Assembly (NCBI GenBank): GCA_902788205.1
Contig: CADAJJ010000034.1
Coordinates: 1 to 23,246 of the forward strand
Origin: RUG023 sp900315435
GTDB taxonomy: Bacteria; Spirochaetota; Spirochaetia; Sphaerochaetales; Sphaerochaetaceae
Reading direction: 5' to 3'
Length of the DNA: 23,246 nucleotides
Numbering within the stretch: the first letter of the stretch is position 1; every line of letters starts with the position of its first letter. The notes under the pieces were generated by a model that saw nothing but the letters and a program-made list of their open reading frames with translations, had not been told where the DNA came from and made no database searches. Both the position numbers and the translations under genes were made by a program. Positions 23,121-23,246 of this stretch are shown one piece after another.

Positions 23121-23246
23121 TCTGCAGTTTTCTCTTTTTCTTGTTCTACTGCATTTTGCGCCGCCCGGCGGTCGCTGATGCGTTACCAGCGGTCGGACGG
23201 CGTGCCAGCGGTCGGGCCCCGGTCAGGCCTTCTCGCCAGTTGTGAT
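23121..23246. other. GC-rich edge sequence with short direct repeats, no confident gene
   Basis: Composition jumps back to GC-rich at about 23158. GCGGTCG occurs at 23168, 23189 and 23208, and CCAGCGGTCGG occurs twice 19 bp apart (23186 and 23205). A leftward frame is open from the edge to a TAG at 23146-23148 (about 32 codons, rich in Arg, Ala, Gly and Thr), and a rightward ATG frame runs from 23178 off the edge. Either could be part of a gene outside the window; neither can be supported here. Confidence 0.3.

Noticed and set aside
1..23246. tRNA or rRNA genes, CRISPR arrays, insertion sequences and prophage genes
   Set aside because: No cloverleaf, regularly spaced repeats, transposase or phage-like protein was seen on either strand by reading; a tRNA and repeat scan was not run.

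Overview
The window carries two unlike blocks. Positions 1 to about 20,100 are GC-rich and GC3-biased and are dominated by a leftward gene cluster of the anaerobic purine/urate degradation type known from E. coli (the ygeW-ygeY-ygfK-ssnA-xdhD-ygfM neighbourhood) and from purine-degrading gut anaerobes. Positions after about 20,220 are AT-rich and hold a small hypothetical gene and a large lipoprotein with a C-terminal DUF1566/C-type-lectin-like domain. A relaxed lipobox (FVSC), Cys-rich N-terminal repeats and a YWSSSE...VRAVRAF tail recall Spirochaetota (treponeme/Sphaerochaeta-like host-associated anaerobes). The taxon is an inference, not proven.

Layout: the tail of an unidentified rightward gene (3-167) and a terminator serving the leftward cluster (194-222). 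Then, read leftward from 14,642 to 250: ygfK (FAD/NAD(P)H/Fe-S oxidoreductase), ssnA (aminohydrolase), ygeY (M20 hydrolase), a three-gene xanthine dehydrogenase-type hydroxylase (Mo subunit, 2Fe-2S subunit, FAD subunit), ygfM (second FAD subunit), xdhD (second Mo subunit with a degenerate Fe-S domain) and ygeW (knotted carbamoyltransferase) on its own promoter. Divergent from ygfK are two PLP fold-type-II enzymes, one TrpB/CysK-like and one threonine-synthase-like with a zinc ribbon. No ygeX (diaminopropionate ammonia-lyase), hyuA or carbamate kinase is in the window. The first PLP enzyme is a candidate replacement for YgeX. Both leftward promoters (ygfK and ygeW) have a good -35/-10 and a 10-bp-period TGCAAC direct repeat exactly 8 nt upstream of the -35, suggesting one shared regulator.

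In the proposed logic, the hydroxylases, YgfK and SsnA oxidise and open purines. YgeY and YgeW then remove ureido/carbamoyl groups, yielding carbamoyl phosphate and a diaminopropionate-like amino acid for a PLP lyase. This follows the known cluster and was not tested here.

After the PLP genes come a membrane-anchored coiled-coil protein, a decayed NAT_N/GNAT_C-type acyltransferase pseudogene with two in-frame stops (one exactly at a Trp position), and a Fic protein. The right end is the most unusual part. The last about 40 codons of the lipoprotein look like the variable region of a diversity-generating retroelement: NNY codons explained by AAY templates, interleaved with fixed codons. They are followed by an 8-bp tandem array, a perfect 8-bp hairpin and a long nested inverted repeat. 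No template repeat or reverse transcriptase lies inside the window, so this remains a hypothesis.
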